From NCBI RefSeq assembly GCF_018739865.1, contig NZ_JADOER010000004.1, positions 1 through 64,000 of the forward strand: DNA of 64,000 bases, in the 5' to 3' direction. Within the stretch, counting starts at the first letter, position 1, and each line of letters opens with the position of its first letter. The notes under the pieces are model-generated. The model saw only the letters and a list, made by a program, of their open reading frames with translations, had not been told where the DNA came from and did not search any database. Origin of the DNA: Leptothoe kymatousa TAU-MAC 1615. Lineage in GTDB: Bacteria; Cyanobacteriota; Cyanobacteriia; Phormidesmidales; Phormidesmidaceae. Positions 6,742 through 15,178 of the stretch are shown here, piece by piece. The position numbers and the translations under genes were made by a program.

Positions 6742-8748
6742 CTATGGACGCTGAATAGTAGTTTCTAGCACACGACATTTGGCGCGGGGGTCAACGCCAA
6801 CCAGACGTACATAATGGCCAGAATATTCAGCTAGCTGAGCCTTAAGGGCCGCAATCACTTCAGACGGGCGGTTACCGCTGATGGGCGTGCCCGTTTGCCA
6901 TGCACCACTGCTATAGCGACGCTTGTCGGCATACTCAGTGCTGACCCGATAGCCCTGGTTTACTAACTGAGTTACCTGTTGCGCTAAATCAGCACTTACA
7001 GTAGCGCTGCTGCCGTTGCTCTTTGCGGAGCCAGCGCTACTATATCCACCTGTAGCTGGCTGAGCGGCACCATTTGATGACACATTTACTGATTGACCAG
7101 GCTTCTGGATAGTAAGAGCACGACCACGCTGTTTCACCCGGGCATCAATGGCGAAAATACGTACATAGTCGTTGCTGTGTGCAGCAAGTACTTGCTGCAC
7201 GGCCGCCAGAGCCGCAGACTCGCTGGATGCAGATATGGCAGGGGCTGTCTGCCATATGCCACTGCGGTACCGGCGCTTATCGGCAAACTCAATTCCAATC
7301 TTTTGACCTTGGGCCAGAATGGAACGAATTTGAGGCACTAGATCGCCACTGGTAGTGGGCGCACTGCCGTTTTGGGTCGCAGCAGGTGCAGCCGCTGCAC
7401 CATTTGAATTAATGGTGGCGGGCTTGCCATCGCCGCGCTGAATTGTGATGGGTGAAATGCGACTTTTAGCAACAGGATCAATCCCAAACATGCGCACATA
7501 CTCACCCGCATGTTCTGCTAAGCAGCCTTCCAAAGCCGCCAATGCCTCAGCTTCGTGATTGGTGGTAATGGGACTGCAAGTTTGCCACACACCACTGCGG
7601 AAGCGACGCTTGTCAGCATGCTCAGTACCAATTTTGAATCCCTGCCGTATCCAGGCGCGCACCTGACCCGCAATATCTGCGACAACCGTTTTTGCGGCAC
7701 CAGCACCACCGCTAGATGTGGCAGCAGCAGCGGGGGCTGTAGTGCTTCGATTGGCCTCAACTGGCTTACCGTCAGGACGTTGAACGGTCATCATACCCAC
7801 CCGACTCTTGCCCACGGGGTCGATGCCAAAAATACGCACATAGCTCCCCTGATGCTCTGCCAGACACCTTTCTAGGGAACCGAGGACCTCGCCTTCGCGG
7901 TTGGACTGTACAACCGGACAGCTTTGCCATACGCCACTGCGATAGCGTCGTTTGTCCGCATACTCGGAACCAACTTTATAGCCTTGAGCTAAAAACTGAC
8001 GGACCTGTTGAACAACTTCGGGTGCTAGTGCTTGCATAGTATCTATACCAACATTATCGGTGGTGTATGGGGTGTAAGGAGCGCTCGCCGCTGGGCGGGC
8101 AGAGTCAATGGACACAGCATTGGCTGCACCATCGGGATATTTAAAAGAGGTTTTTGAAGCGTTCCCCGTGGATTGGTCGTGGGAGCGCTCGTGAATATGG
8201 GGTCCGACTATATCTCTAACCAACGCCAGATCGGCCTGGGTTACCTGGGGTAGAGCGTCGGCCTGGGCCTGGGTCGTAATCACTGCACCAGAAGGGACGC
8301 ACCGTCCCGGCGGCACTTCAACATCTTGCACCAAGGCATGCATCATGACGATCACACCCTCACCCAAGCGCGCATTGAAAATTGTTGACCTAAAGCCAAC
8401 AAAACAGCCCTCGCCTAAATAGGCTGGCCCATGGATCAATACCTTGTGGGTCAGAGTGACATTTGGAGATAACCAAACAGCATAGGAATTGCCGTTGTCT
8501 CCGAGTACACAGCCTTTGCTAAGACCGTGTATGACAACACCGTCCTGAATATCGCAATGACTACTGATATAAAAGGGCAATCCCTCATCTGCCCGGATTG
8601 AGGTGCCAGGAGCAATGGATACCTCAGCCCCAACATAAACACCACCTACGACCTGAGAAAACGAATGAACGAAGGCGGTAGGATCAATCAACGGTTTTAC
8701 GATCGATTGATATTGGGCAGGGGATGTTGCCATGGCTTGTTGCACCAT
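6742..8748 (-). CDS. ccmM: Carboxysome core organiser CcmM: gamma-carbonic anhydrase domain plus four SSUL repeats
   Basis: Seen: 668 residues from an ATG preceded by GGGAGG and AGGAG. Residues ~15-205 form a gamma-carbonic anhydrase trimer domain. Zinc ligands are present at His74 (VVIHGL), His101 and His106 (THKVLIHGP), so the domain could be active. Four Rubisco-small-subunit-like (SSUL) repeats follow at about 240-325, 356-440, 468-549 and 586-667, each with a [FY]ADKRR or equivalent and SG.WQ motif, joined by Ala/Ser/Gly linkers. SSUL1 (Cys277/Cys295) and SSUL2 (Cys391/Cys409) hold Cys pairs; SSUL3 and SSUL4 lack them. Known: SSUL repeats condense Rubisco, with redox control by such Cys pairs. 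A short form usually arises by internal initiation just before SSUL1. Met238 (codon at 8037-8035) is the best candidate here, but no clear ribosome-binding site precedes it. Confidence 0.96.
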   Translation of the reverse strand: MVQQAMATSPAQYQSIVKPLIDPTAFVHSFSQVVGGVYVGAEVSIAPGTSIRADEGLPFYISSHCDIQDGVVIHGLSKGCVLGDNGNSYAVWLSPNVTLTHKVLIHGPAYLGEGCFVGFRSTIFNARLGEGVIVMMHALVQDVEVPPGRCVPSGAVITTQAQADALPQVTQADLALVRDIVGPHIHERSHDQSTGNASKTSFKYPDGAANAVSIDSARPAASAPYTPYTTDNVGIDTMQALAPEVVQQVRQFLAQGYKVGSEYADKRRYRSGVWQSCPVVQSNREGEVLGSLERCLAEHQGSYVRIFGIDPVGKSRVGMMTVQRPDGKPVEANRSTTAPAAAATSSGGAGAAKTVVADIAGQVRAWIRQGFKIGTEHADKRRFRSGVWQTCSPITTNHEAEALAALEGCLAEHAGEYVRMFGIDPVAKSRISPITIQRGDGKPATINSNGAAAAPAATQNGSAPTTSGDLVPQIRSILAQGQKIGIEFADKRRYRSGIWQTAPAISASSESAALAAVQQVLAAHSNDYVRIFAIDARVKQRGRALTIQKPGQSVNVSSNGAAQPATGGYSSAGSAKSNGSSATVSADLAQQVTQLVNQGYRVSTEYADKRRYSSGAWQTGTPISGNRPSEVIAALKAQLAEYSGHYVRLVGVDPRAKCRVLETTIQRP

Positions 8749-8773
8749 TGGCTCCTATCCTCCCGAATAAGCT

Positions 8774-9076
8774 TTAACGAAAATCCTCACGCTTGTTGTA
8801 AAGCGAACCAGAATCCAAGCTAACGGTATCGACAATGGCAACCACGGCAGCATCAACCGGCCTCTCTTCATAGCCTCTGTGCTGACGTGCAGAGCTGCCG
8901 CGAGTAACTAGAACCCATTCTCCAGGTCCAGCACCCACGACATCAGCTGCTACTTCATAGTCTGGAAGTAAGTCACCATCCTCGCTAATAAACTGAATTA
9001 GCAAGAATTTAACACCCGTTAGACTCGGTTCCTTGCAGGTACTAACAACCGTGCCACGAACCTTGCCTAGGCGCAT
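8774..9076 (-). CDS. ccmL: Carboxysome vertex protein CcmL
   Basis: Seen: 100 residues, the usual size. It opens MRLGKVRGTVVSTCKEPSL and has GPGEWVLVTRGSSAR and VVAIVDTVSLD, hallmarks of the EutN/CcmL pentamer family. Five subunits cap each vertex of the icosahedral shell. The gene starts three bases after the ccmK1 stop codon and ends 25 bases before ccmM, so translation is probably coupled to its neighbours. Confidence 0.95.
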   Translation of the reverse strand: MRLGKVRGTVVSTCKEPSLTGVKFLLIQFISEDGDLLPDYEVAADVVGAGPGEWVLVTRGSSARQHRGYEERPVDAAVVAIVDTVSLDSGSLYNKREDFR

Positions 9077-9079
9077 GCT

Positions 9080-9418
9080 TTATCTACCGTAGGGGCGAAT
9101 GCCACTAACGCTCTCACGAAACTGCTCAACAGCTTCGGTGTAGCGAATAGGCAGAACGAACTCTAGGTTCTCGTGGGGGCGAGCGATGATGTGGGTAGAC
9201 AGGGTCTGACCACCATTCACGCGCTTAACATTTTCAACGCCAGCAGCAACTGATGCCTGTACTTCAGACACGTCGCCACGAACGATAACGGTTACACGAC
9301 CGCTACCAATTTTTTCGTAACCAACTAGGGTCACACGGGCAGCTTTGACCATAGCGTCAGCCGCCTCAACGACCGCTGGAAAACCCAGGGTCTCAACCAT
9401 TCCTACTGCGATTGCCAT
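9080..9418 (-). CDS. ccmK1: Carboxysome shell protein CcmK (second copy, CcmK1-like)
   Basis: Seen: 112 residues, one BMC domain. It opens [20 protein letters not shown], followed by the [13 protein letters not shown] loop that lines the hexamer pore and [13 protein letters not shown]. It differs from its upstream neighbour mainly by a ten-residue C-terminal extension ending IRPYGR. Hexamers tile the shell facets and are thought to pass bicarbonate and phosphorylated sugars. An AAGG sequence lies about ten bases before the ATG. It sits 54 bases downstream of ccmK2. The K1/K2 naming follows convention by position and length and could be swapped. Confidence 0.93.
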   Translation of the reverse strand: MAIAVGMVETLGFPAVVEAADAMVKAARVTLVGYEKIGSGRVTVIVRGDVSEVQASVAAGVENVKRVNGGQTLSTHIIARPHENLEFVLPIRYTEAVEQFRESVSGIRPYGR

Positions 9419-9472
9419 CGATTTTCTACCTTAGTATGCTGACTATTTTTATTCAGTAACTTGGTTCAAAAC

Positions 9473-9781
9473 CTAGGTTCTGAACTGTTCAACTGCTTCG
9501 GTGTAGCGAATGGGCAGCACGAACTCCAAGTTTTCGTGGGGGCGGGCAATAATGTGGGTGGAAAGCACTTCACCACCGTTGACGCGCTTAGCTGATTCAA
9601 TGCCAGCAGCAACCGACGCCTGAACCTCAGATACGTCGCCACGAACGATAACGGTTACACGACCGCTACCGATTTTTTCGTAGCCAACTAGGGTCACACG
9701 GGCCGCCTTGACCATCGCGTCAGCAGCTTCTACAACAGCGGGAAAACCGCGCGTCTCAATCATTCCAACGGCAATCGGCAT
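9473..9781 (-). CDS. ccmK2: Carboxysome major shell protein CcmK2
   Basis: Seen: 102 residues, a single BMC domain nearly identical to the next gene ([33 protein letters not shown]). The length matches typical CcmK2, the most abundant facet hexamer. An AGGAGA lies nine bases upstream of the ATG. It is the first gene of the minus-strand ccm operon, so the operon promoter should lie in 9782-10461, back to back with that of ndhF4. The K1-K2 DNA similarity suggests gene conversion keeps the pair alike. Confidence 0.94.
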   Translation of the reverse strand: MPIAVGMIETRGFPAVVEAADAMVKAARVTLVGYEKIGSGRVTVIVRGDVSEVQASVAAGIESAKRVNGGEVLSTHIIARPHENLEFVLPIRYTEAVEQFRT

Positions 9782-10461
9782 TGTCGTAAATCTCCTAGAT
9801 AAAACAGCTTTAGTTCAAGCATCTCTGTCTCAGGTGACCTACATTCAAAAGCTTTATGGGCTCCCTCAGTAGACCGAGACTCATCTTGCAAACCGTTAGT
9901 CTGCAATAACTCCATGACTACATTTCAGAATACGAGGGGGTTAGCCGTTTGACAATATAAGTCTCAATGATTGTTTCTAATGTTAAGCATTATCAACGCT
10001 GATGATTGTTTGCTGCAAAGTGTAAGGAAATGTTGCTGTGCATTGCGGCGCTTAATGTGTGGCGAATTTGATTGAGTATTTGTGCTTAGGGCGGTTGTGC
10101 TGATTTTGGGCGTAGCGATTGGTGGAAAATATTGGGGATGATTCGCTGGAAAATAGGGTTGGCTAGTCAATAGAGAGGTTTCTTTGAGGCGCTGTTCATC
10201 AGGTACCATAAAGAAAAGTATGTGATTCTAAAAAAAGCCATAGATTTTTATCTGGGCTTTTGGATCACATTCACAGAGTTTGCTCCTGAGTCTTTTAGCG
10301 TGTCTGGTTGTTGTGATTGTCCGTGCTATTCGTCCTCTGGAGTCGCTTTGAACCTGTGTCAGGATGTTCGGTTTGGTCCGCGTTCTGATGCTACAGCGGG
10401 TTTTGCGTAGCGTAATTGCCTGGCTGAGGTGTTGTAGGTTGCTGGTGAGCTCTTTGATGCA
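9782..10461. other. Divergent control region between the ccm operon and the ndhF4 operon
   Basis: 680 bases without a convincing gene. Both CO2-concentrating operons must be started from here. One TTA-N8-TAA (9896-9909) resembles the loose CmpR/LysR-type consensus, but a match of this size is expected by chance. A plus-strand frame at 10222-10410 (62 codons, Cys/Ser-rich) has no ribosome-binding site and looks spurious. I could not assign -35/-10 boxes with confidence. Confidence 0.5.
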
Positions 10462-12297
10462 ATGATGCAGTCTCTGATTGAGTTAAGTTGGCTCATACCC
10501 ATTTATGGGTTTATAGGAGTTATTTTGTCCTTGCCCTGGTCTACAGGGATGGTGCAGCGGACAGGGTCTAGACCTGCGGTCTATATCAATATATTCATGA
10601 CTGCGATCGCATTTCTCCATGGCACCGTCGTGTTCATGGGTATCTGGAATGTGGGCGCAGTACAGCTTGAAGTGCCCTGGTTGCAGGTGGCCGATTTAAG
10701 TCTTAGCTTCGATTTGGACTTGTCGGTGCTCAACCTCGGTGTTATGGAGCTTTCCACCGGGCTATCACTGTTGGCTCAAATTTATGGCCTAGGCTACATG
10801 GAGAAAGAGTGGGCCCTGGCTCGGTTTTTCTCTCTATTAGGATTTTTCGAAGGCGCGGTAAACGGAGTATTGCTCAGTGGGTCTTTCTTCTTGGCCTACT
10901 TCTTGCTCGAAACATTGACCCTGTCAACCTACCTGATTGTTGGTTTCTGGTATGCACAGCCCCTGGTGGTCAAGGCCGCTCGAGATGCCTTTTTGACCAA
11001 GCGTGTGGGGGATATTCTCTTGTTGATGGGGGTGTTGGGGCTGGCCAGTTGGGCCGGTGACCTGCACTACAACGAGATGTACGAATGGGTCAAAACCGCT
11101 GATATTGGTCCCCTGGCCTCTAGTCTGCTCGGTCTTGCCCTAATTGCGGGACCCACCGGTAAGTGTGCTCAGTTCCCATTGCACCTGTGGCTGGATGAAG
11201 CCATGGAAGGCCCTAGCCCAGCCTCAATTTTGCGTAACTCTGTGGTGGTCACCTGTGGTGCCTATGTGCTGATTAAGCTGCAGCCTATTGTTGTGATCTC
11301 GCCTTTGGCGCTCACGGCGCTGATTGCCATCGGTACTACAACGGCCATTGGCGCTTCCCTTGTCTCCATTGCCCAAGTGGACCTCAAGCGCACACTTTCC
11401 TATTCCACCAGTGCCTACATTGGTTTGGTGTTTGTTGCCGTTGGGGCAGAGTGGCCCGGCGTAGCCTTGGGCTTGCTGCTCACCCATGCGGTGGCTAAGG
11501 CGCTGATGTTTATGAGCACTGGAGCAATTATCAACAACACCAGTTGTCAGGACATGACCGAACTGGGCGGCATTGGGTCTCGGATGCCAGCGACGACCAT
11601 CGCCTTTGTTGTGGGCGGTGCTGGTCTTGTGGGGGTGCTTCCCCTGGGTGGTTTTTGGGCGTTGCAGCTAGGGGTGGACTTTTTGCACCGGGAGCATCCA
11701 TTGCTGTCGGGGGTCTTCCTCCTGGTAAATGCCCTAACGGTCTTTAATCTGGTGCGTATTTTTCGCTTGGTGTTCTTGGGAGACCCCACCCCCAAAACCC
11801 GTCGTTCTCCTGAAGCTAACTGGCTGATGGCCACACCCATGATTGGCCTCAGTATTTTTGTGTTGGTTTTGCCCGTGGCATTTGTGCGTATGTCCCTGCT
11901 GCCGCCGCTGCGATATTGGAATCCCTGGGTGTTTGGCGCTTTGATTCTGTCCGGTTTGATCGGATTGGGGTTGGGATGCACCGTGACTTTGAGCCATTCC
12001 CTATTGCGCTCCACCCAGCGACCCATGCGAGTGCTTCAAGACTTGTTGGCCAATGACTTCTACACTGAGCAGCTGTATCGGGTAACGGTTGTGTTTCTCG
12101 TGAGTCAGTTTTCGCGCATTGTTAGCTGGTTTGATCGCTATGTGGTAGACGGTGCCGTCAACCTTGTGGGCATGGCCTCTTTGATGAGTGGTGAGGGCTT
12201 GAAATATAGCATTTCAGGTCAGTCCCAGGGATATATCTTGACCATCGTGGTCGGTGTTAGCCTATTGGGCTTTTTGATGACGTGGGCAATGTGGTAA
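10462..12297 (+). CDS. ndhF4: NDH-1MS' CO2-uptake complex subunit NdhF4 (NuoL-like)
   Basis: Seen: 611 residues, strongly hydrophobic throughout. It has the antiporter-like core of NuoL/NdhF proteins: GPTGKCAQFPLHLWLDEAMEGPSP, split here as GPTGKCAQFPLHLWL and DEAMEGPSPAS, and a Lys-containing helix VSIAQVDLKRTLSYST. The terminal Trp-rich helix is short. Together with ndhD and cupB directly downstream it forms the set specific to CO2-hydrating NDH-1 complexes. No cupS follows and the set stands beside ccm genes, so I favour the constitutive NdhF4/NdhD4/CupB form over the low-CO2-induced NdhF3/NdhD3/CupA form. The complex sits in the thylakoid membrane and couples electron flow to CO2 hydration. 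Confidence 0.88.
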   Translation: MMQSLIELSWLIPIYGFIGVILSLPWSTGMVQRTGSRPAVYINIFMTAIAFLHGTVVFMGIWNVGAVQLEVPWLQVADLSLSFDLDLSVLNLGVMELSTGLSLLAQIYGLGYMEKEWALARFFSLLGFFEGAVNGVLLSGSFFLAYFLLETLTLSTYLIVGFWYAQPLVVKAARDAFLTKRVGDILLLMGVLGLASWAGDLHYNEMYEWVKTADIGPLASSLLGLALIAGPTGKCAQFPLHLWLDEAMEGPSPASILRNSVVVTCGAYVLIKLQPIVVISPLALTALIAIGTTTAIGASLVSIAQVDLKRTLSYSTSAYIGLVFVAVGAEWPGVALGLLLTHAVAKALMFMSTGAIINNTSCQDMTELGGIGSRMPATTIAFVVGGAGLVGVLPLGGFWALQLGVDFLHREHPLLSGVFLLVNALTVFNLVRIFRLVFLGDPTPKTRRSPEANWLMATPMIGLSIFVLVLPVAFVRMSLLPPLRYWNPWVFGALILSGLIGLGLGCTVTLSHSLLRSTQRPMRVLQDLLANDFYTEQLYRVTVVFLVSQFSRIVSWFDRYVVDGAVNLVGMASLMSGEGLKYSISGQSQGYILTIVVGVSLLGFLMTWAMW

Positions 12298-12307
12298 GGA
12301 GGTGCTG

Positions 12308-13882
12308 ATGCTGAGTGCACTGTTATTAATTCCATTGCTGGGAGCGCTGTTCGTCAGTTGTTGGCCCAGCAAATTAGCCAGTCGAGATGCTAAACGCCTT
12401 AGCATGATCTTTCTGGTGGTCAATCTTGTCGTCAGCTTGTATTTGCTGATCCAGTTTGATCTGGCCAATGTTGGCATGCAATTTGTTGAGTCCGTTCCCT
12501 GGCTCGACGAATTAGGTTTGGGTTACGAGCTGGGCCTTGACGGGCTATCGCTGCCGTTGGTGATTATCAACAGCTTACTGTCGCTGGTGGCGGTATATGC
12601 CAGCGATGATGACGTGCGTCGCCCTCGCCTTTACTATTCGCTGTTGCTGGTTATTACCTTTGCGGTGGCGGGTGCTTTTGTTGCTCAAAACCTGCTTCTC
12701 TTCTTTATCTTTTATGAGCTAGAGCTGATTCCCCTCTATCTTTTAATTGCTATTTGGGGTGGTGCCCAGCGGGGGTATGCGGCCACTAAGTTTTTAATCT
12801 ATACGGCGATATCCGGCATCCTCATTCTGGCCTCTTTCCTTGGTTTAGTGTGGCTGAGTGGGGCCGAAAGTTTTGACTACAGTTCTACGATGGCCTACGG
12901 GTTGCCGTGGATTCAGCAGGCGGTACTGTTGGCGGCTTTGCTCATCGGGTTTGGGATCAAAATTCCCCTATTTCCTCTCCATACCTGGTTGCCAGATGCC
13001 CACGTACAGGCATCCACTCCGATTTCGGTGCTGTTGGCCGGTGTGTTGCTAAAGCTGGGTACCTACGGTCTTTTCCGATTTGGGGTGGTTACATTTTCCG
13101 AAGTGTGGGTGGATTTGGCCCCCTATTTGGCTTGGTGGGCTGTTGCTAGTGTTCTCTACGGTTCTTTGGCGGCCATTGCCCAAACCGATATGAAGAAAAT
13201 GGTGGCCTACAGTTCTGTTGGCCATATGGGCTATGTGCTGCTGGCCGCGGCCTCTTCGAACCCTTTGAGTTTTGTGGGCACCGTATTTCAGATGGTGAGC
13301 CATGGATTTATCTCGGCGCTACTGTTTTTGGTGGTGGGCGTGGTTTATAAGAAAACCGGGACCCGCGACCTGAAGGTTTTGCGGGGGTTACTCAATCCTG
13401 AACGGGGTATGCCGTTGATCGGCAGTGCCATGGTGCTGGCGGTCATGGCCAGTGCTGGTATTCCTGGCATGGTGGGCTTTATTTCTGAATTTATTGTCTA
13501 TCGCGGTAGCTTTGTTAGCTTTGCGCCCCAGACATTGCTGTGTCTCTTGGGGTCTGGCTTGACGGCGGTTTACTTTTTGTTGTTGGTCAATCGCGCCTTC
13601 TTTGGCCGCTTGGCCACATCTGAAGATCAGGCGGTGGAGCAAGATCCTGTGCTGCCGGTGGTGACTTTGCAAGATCGATTGCCGGCCCTTTTGCTAGTTG
13701 GTTTGTTGTTTGTATTTGGTCTTAGCCCCAGTTGGATGACTCGTTGGATTGAACCGACGACAACGGCCATGTATGAGGCGATGCCGATCAAGCTGGAGCT
13801 GTCGTCCTATAGTGCTTCTGAGCCCCTTGCCAATGCTTCAACAGATATTGCCACCTGTTCGGATGGAGACTGTGCGCTATGA
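12308..13882 (+). CDS. ndhD4: NDH-1MS' CO2-uptake complex subunit NdhD4 (NuoM-like)
   Basis: Seen: 524 residues from the ATG at 12308, which has AGGAGG five bases upstream; an in-frame GTG at 12302 overlaps that site and is less likely. Typical NuoM features: FFIFYELELIPLYLLI with the conserved Glu, KIPLFPLHTWLPDAHVQA, and IAQTDMKKMVAYSSVGHMG. It is a proton-pumping antiporter-like membrane subunit. It starts ten bases after ndhF4 ends and overlaps cupB by four bases (ATGA), so the three genes are translationally coupled. The D4 rather than D3 assignment rests on gene context. Confidence 0.88.
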   Translation: MLSALLLIPLLGALFVSCWPSKLASRDAKRLSMIFLVVNLVVSLYLLIQFDLANVGMQFVESVPWLDELGLGYELGLDGLSLPLVIINSLLSLVAVYASDDDVRRPRLYYSLLLVITFAVAGAFVAQNLLLFFIFYELELIPLYLLIAIWGGAQRGYAATKFLIYTAISGILILASFLGLVWLSGAESFDYSSTMAYGLPWIQQAVLLAALLIGFGIKIPLFPLHTWLPDAHVQASTPISVLLAGVLLKLGTYGLFRFGVVTFSEVWVDLAPYLAWWAVASVLYGSLAAIAQTDMKKMVAYSSVGHMGYVLLAAASSNPLSFVGTVFQMVSHGFISALLFLVVGVVYKKTGTRDLKVLRGLLNPERGMPLIGSAMVLAVMASAGIPGMVGFISEFIVYRGSFVSFAPQTLLCLLGSGLTAVYFLLLVNRAFFGRLATSEDQAVEQDPVLPVVTLQDRLPALLLVGLLFVFGLSPSWMTRWIEPTTTAMYEAMPIKLELSSYSASEPLANASTDIATCSDGDCAL

Positions 13883-15033
13883 CTCAAACTATGCATTCTA
13901 AGTTAAACAATGTGCATCCGTTTGCCCACTACGCTGAACGCATTTTGTCGGGGGAGACCCTGCTGCCCGATACCCCCGAAAATGTGATCGAGGTGATGGG
14001 AGCGCTGGATAGTTATGGCATTGTTTTGGATTTTTATTCAATCAATCTAAACCACGTTGCCGATACTCAGTTTTTGAATTTGTTTCCCATCTTTAAGTAT
14101 TTTGATGGGGAGATTAATCCGGCCAGAATGTGGCGGCATTTTTGGCACGATCGCATCAATTATGAGTATGCCGAGTACACCATGAAGGCCATGATGTGGC
14201 ACGGTGGCGGTGGCTTAGATGCCTATCTTGACACCGATGAATTTCGGGCTAATTGTGAGGCTGCGATCGCAGCCAAAATCAAATACAATCCCGTCCTACA
14301 GGTGTTCCATCGAGTCTTCCCCGAGTTCCTGATCGAACAGATTCGCCAGCTCTGTTACTACAGTGGTCTGGGGCAGTTCTGGCGAGTAATGAGCGATATT
14401 TTTACCTCATTAGCCGCGCGCTATCGAAAGGGAGAGATTGAGCATATTGCCCAGATTGTTGAACACGTTAAAGATGGTCTAGTGGCCGATGCCGCTCGCC
14501 CCATCACCTATAGCGTCAACATTGGCGGCAAAATGTACGATATTTTGCCTGCCTCAGCCGGGCTTACATTCTTGGTGGATACCGCCATTCCCTACGTGGA
14601 GTCCATTTTCTTCCGGGGTGGTCCCTTTTTGGGCACGGTTTCCTACAACGCTCAGGCCCAGCAAATTTCGCCCGATCAAAGTCGCTTTACCTACGGCGCC
14701 CTGTATGCAGATCCATTGCCCATTGGCGGTAGCGGCATTCCACCCACGCTGCTGATGCAGGATATGTTCCGCCATATGCCTGACTATATGGAAGAGTATT
14801 ACATGCAGACCGTCCGCCAATTGGGGGATGTGCGCGTGAAGATTTGCGCCAGTTTTCAGCGTTCGATGTTCTGTGTGACCAATGCGGCCCTGGTGGGGCT
14901 GTTGCCCAAGGGGGCAGGGGCCACTGAACCAGACGATATTCAGGCCAATCGTGAGTTTTTGATGGTGTGGATGGATCGCTTAGCCACGTCTCAGCTGGAG
15001 GCGGTACAAACCAATCCTTTAGGCTCAGATTAG
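13879..15033 (+). CDS. cupB: CO2 hydration protein CupB (ChpX family)
   Basis: Seen: 384 residues, soluble, with no signal peptide. It is rich in His/Trp/Tyr near the N-terminal third (RMWRHFWHDRINYEYAEY and MKAMMWHGGGG) and has CYYSGLGQFWRVMSDIF. These match the CupA/CupB (ChpY/ChpX) family that binds the NdhF/NdhD tip of NDH-1MS and carries a zinc site for CO2 hydration. The start overlaps the ndhD stop. Choice of CupB over CupA follows the operon layout (no CupS) and the neighbouring ccm operon. A 26-base perfect palindrome follows shortly after the stop. Confidence 0.88.
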   Translation: MTQTMHSKLNNVHPFAHYAERILSGETLLPDTPENVIEVMGALDSYGIVLDFYSINLNHVADTQFLNLFPIFKYFDGEINPARMWRHFWHDRINYEYAEYTMKAMMWHGGGGLDAYLDTDEFRANCEAAIAAKIKYNPVLQVFHRVFPEFLIEQIRQLCYYSGLGQFWRVMSDIFTSLAARYRKGEIEHIAQIVEHVKDGLVADAARPITYSVNIGGKMYDILPASAGLTFLVDTAIPYVESIFFRGGPFLGTVSYNAQAQQISPDQSRFTYGALYADPLPIGGSGIPPTLLMQDMFRHMPDYMEEYYMQTVRQLGDVRVKICASFQRSMFCVTNAALVGLLPKGAGATEPDDIQANREFLMVWMDRLATSQLEAVQTNPLGSD

Positions 15034-15042
15034 CGTGTACTA

Positions 15043-15068
15043 GCTAATTTCCCCATGGGGAAATTAGC
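15043..15068 (+). terminator. 26-base perfect palindrome after cupB, candidate terminator
   Basis: GCTAATTTCCCCA is followed immediately by its exact reverse complement, TGGGGAAATTAGC. The mRNA would form a tight hairpin 10 bases after the cupB stop. There is no T run, but a second small CCCC/GGGG stem follows within 25 bases. It could be a transcription end or an operator for the ctaA gene 110 bases on. Confidence 0.5.
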
Positions 15069-15178
15069 CCGTCACTGCCCCGGCGGGGAAATCAAAAAAA
15101 TCCTTGAGAGTTTATAACCATTGGCCCAATGCATCGTGATCAGCGTTAGGCTCAGACTGGTTCGATTGTTGTGTTCCT

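Noticed and set aside
9896..9909. TTA-N8-TAA as a CmpR-type operator
   Set aside because: The six fixed bases with loose spacing occur by chance about once in a stretch of this length.
9949..9980. TTGACA as a plus-strand -35 box for ndhF4
   Set aside because: No acceptable -10 box at 16-18 bases, and it is about 500 bases from the gene.
10222..10410. 62-codon frame between the ccm and ndhF4 operons
   Set aside because: No ribosome-binding site, odd Cys/Ser-rich composition, and located where promoters are expected.
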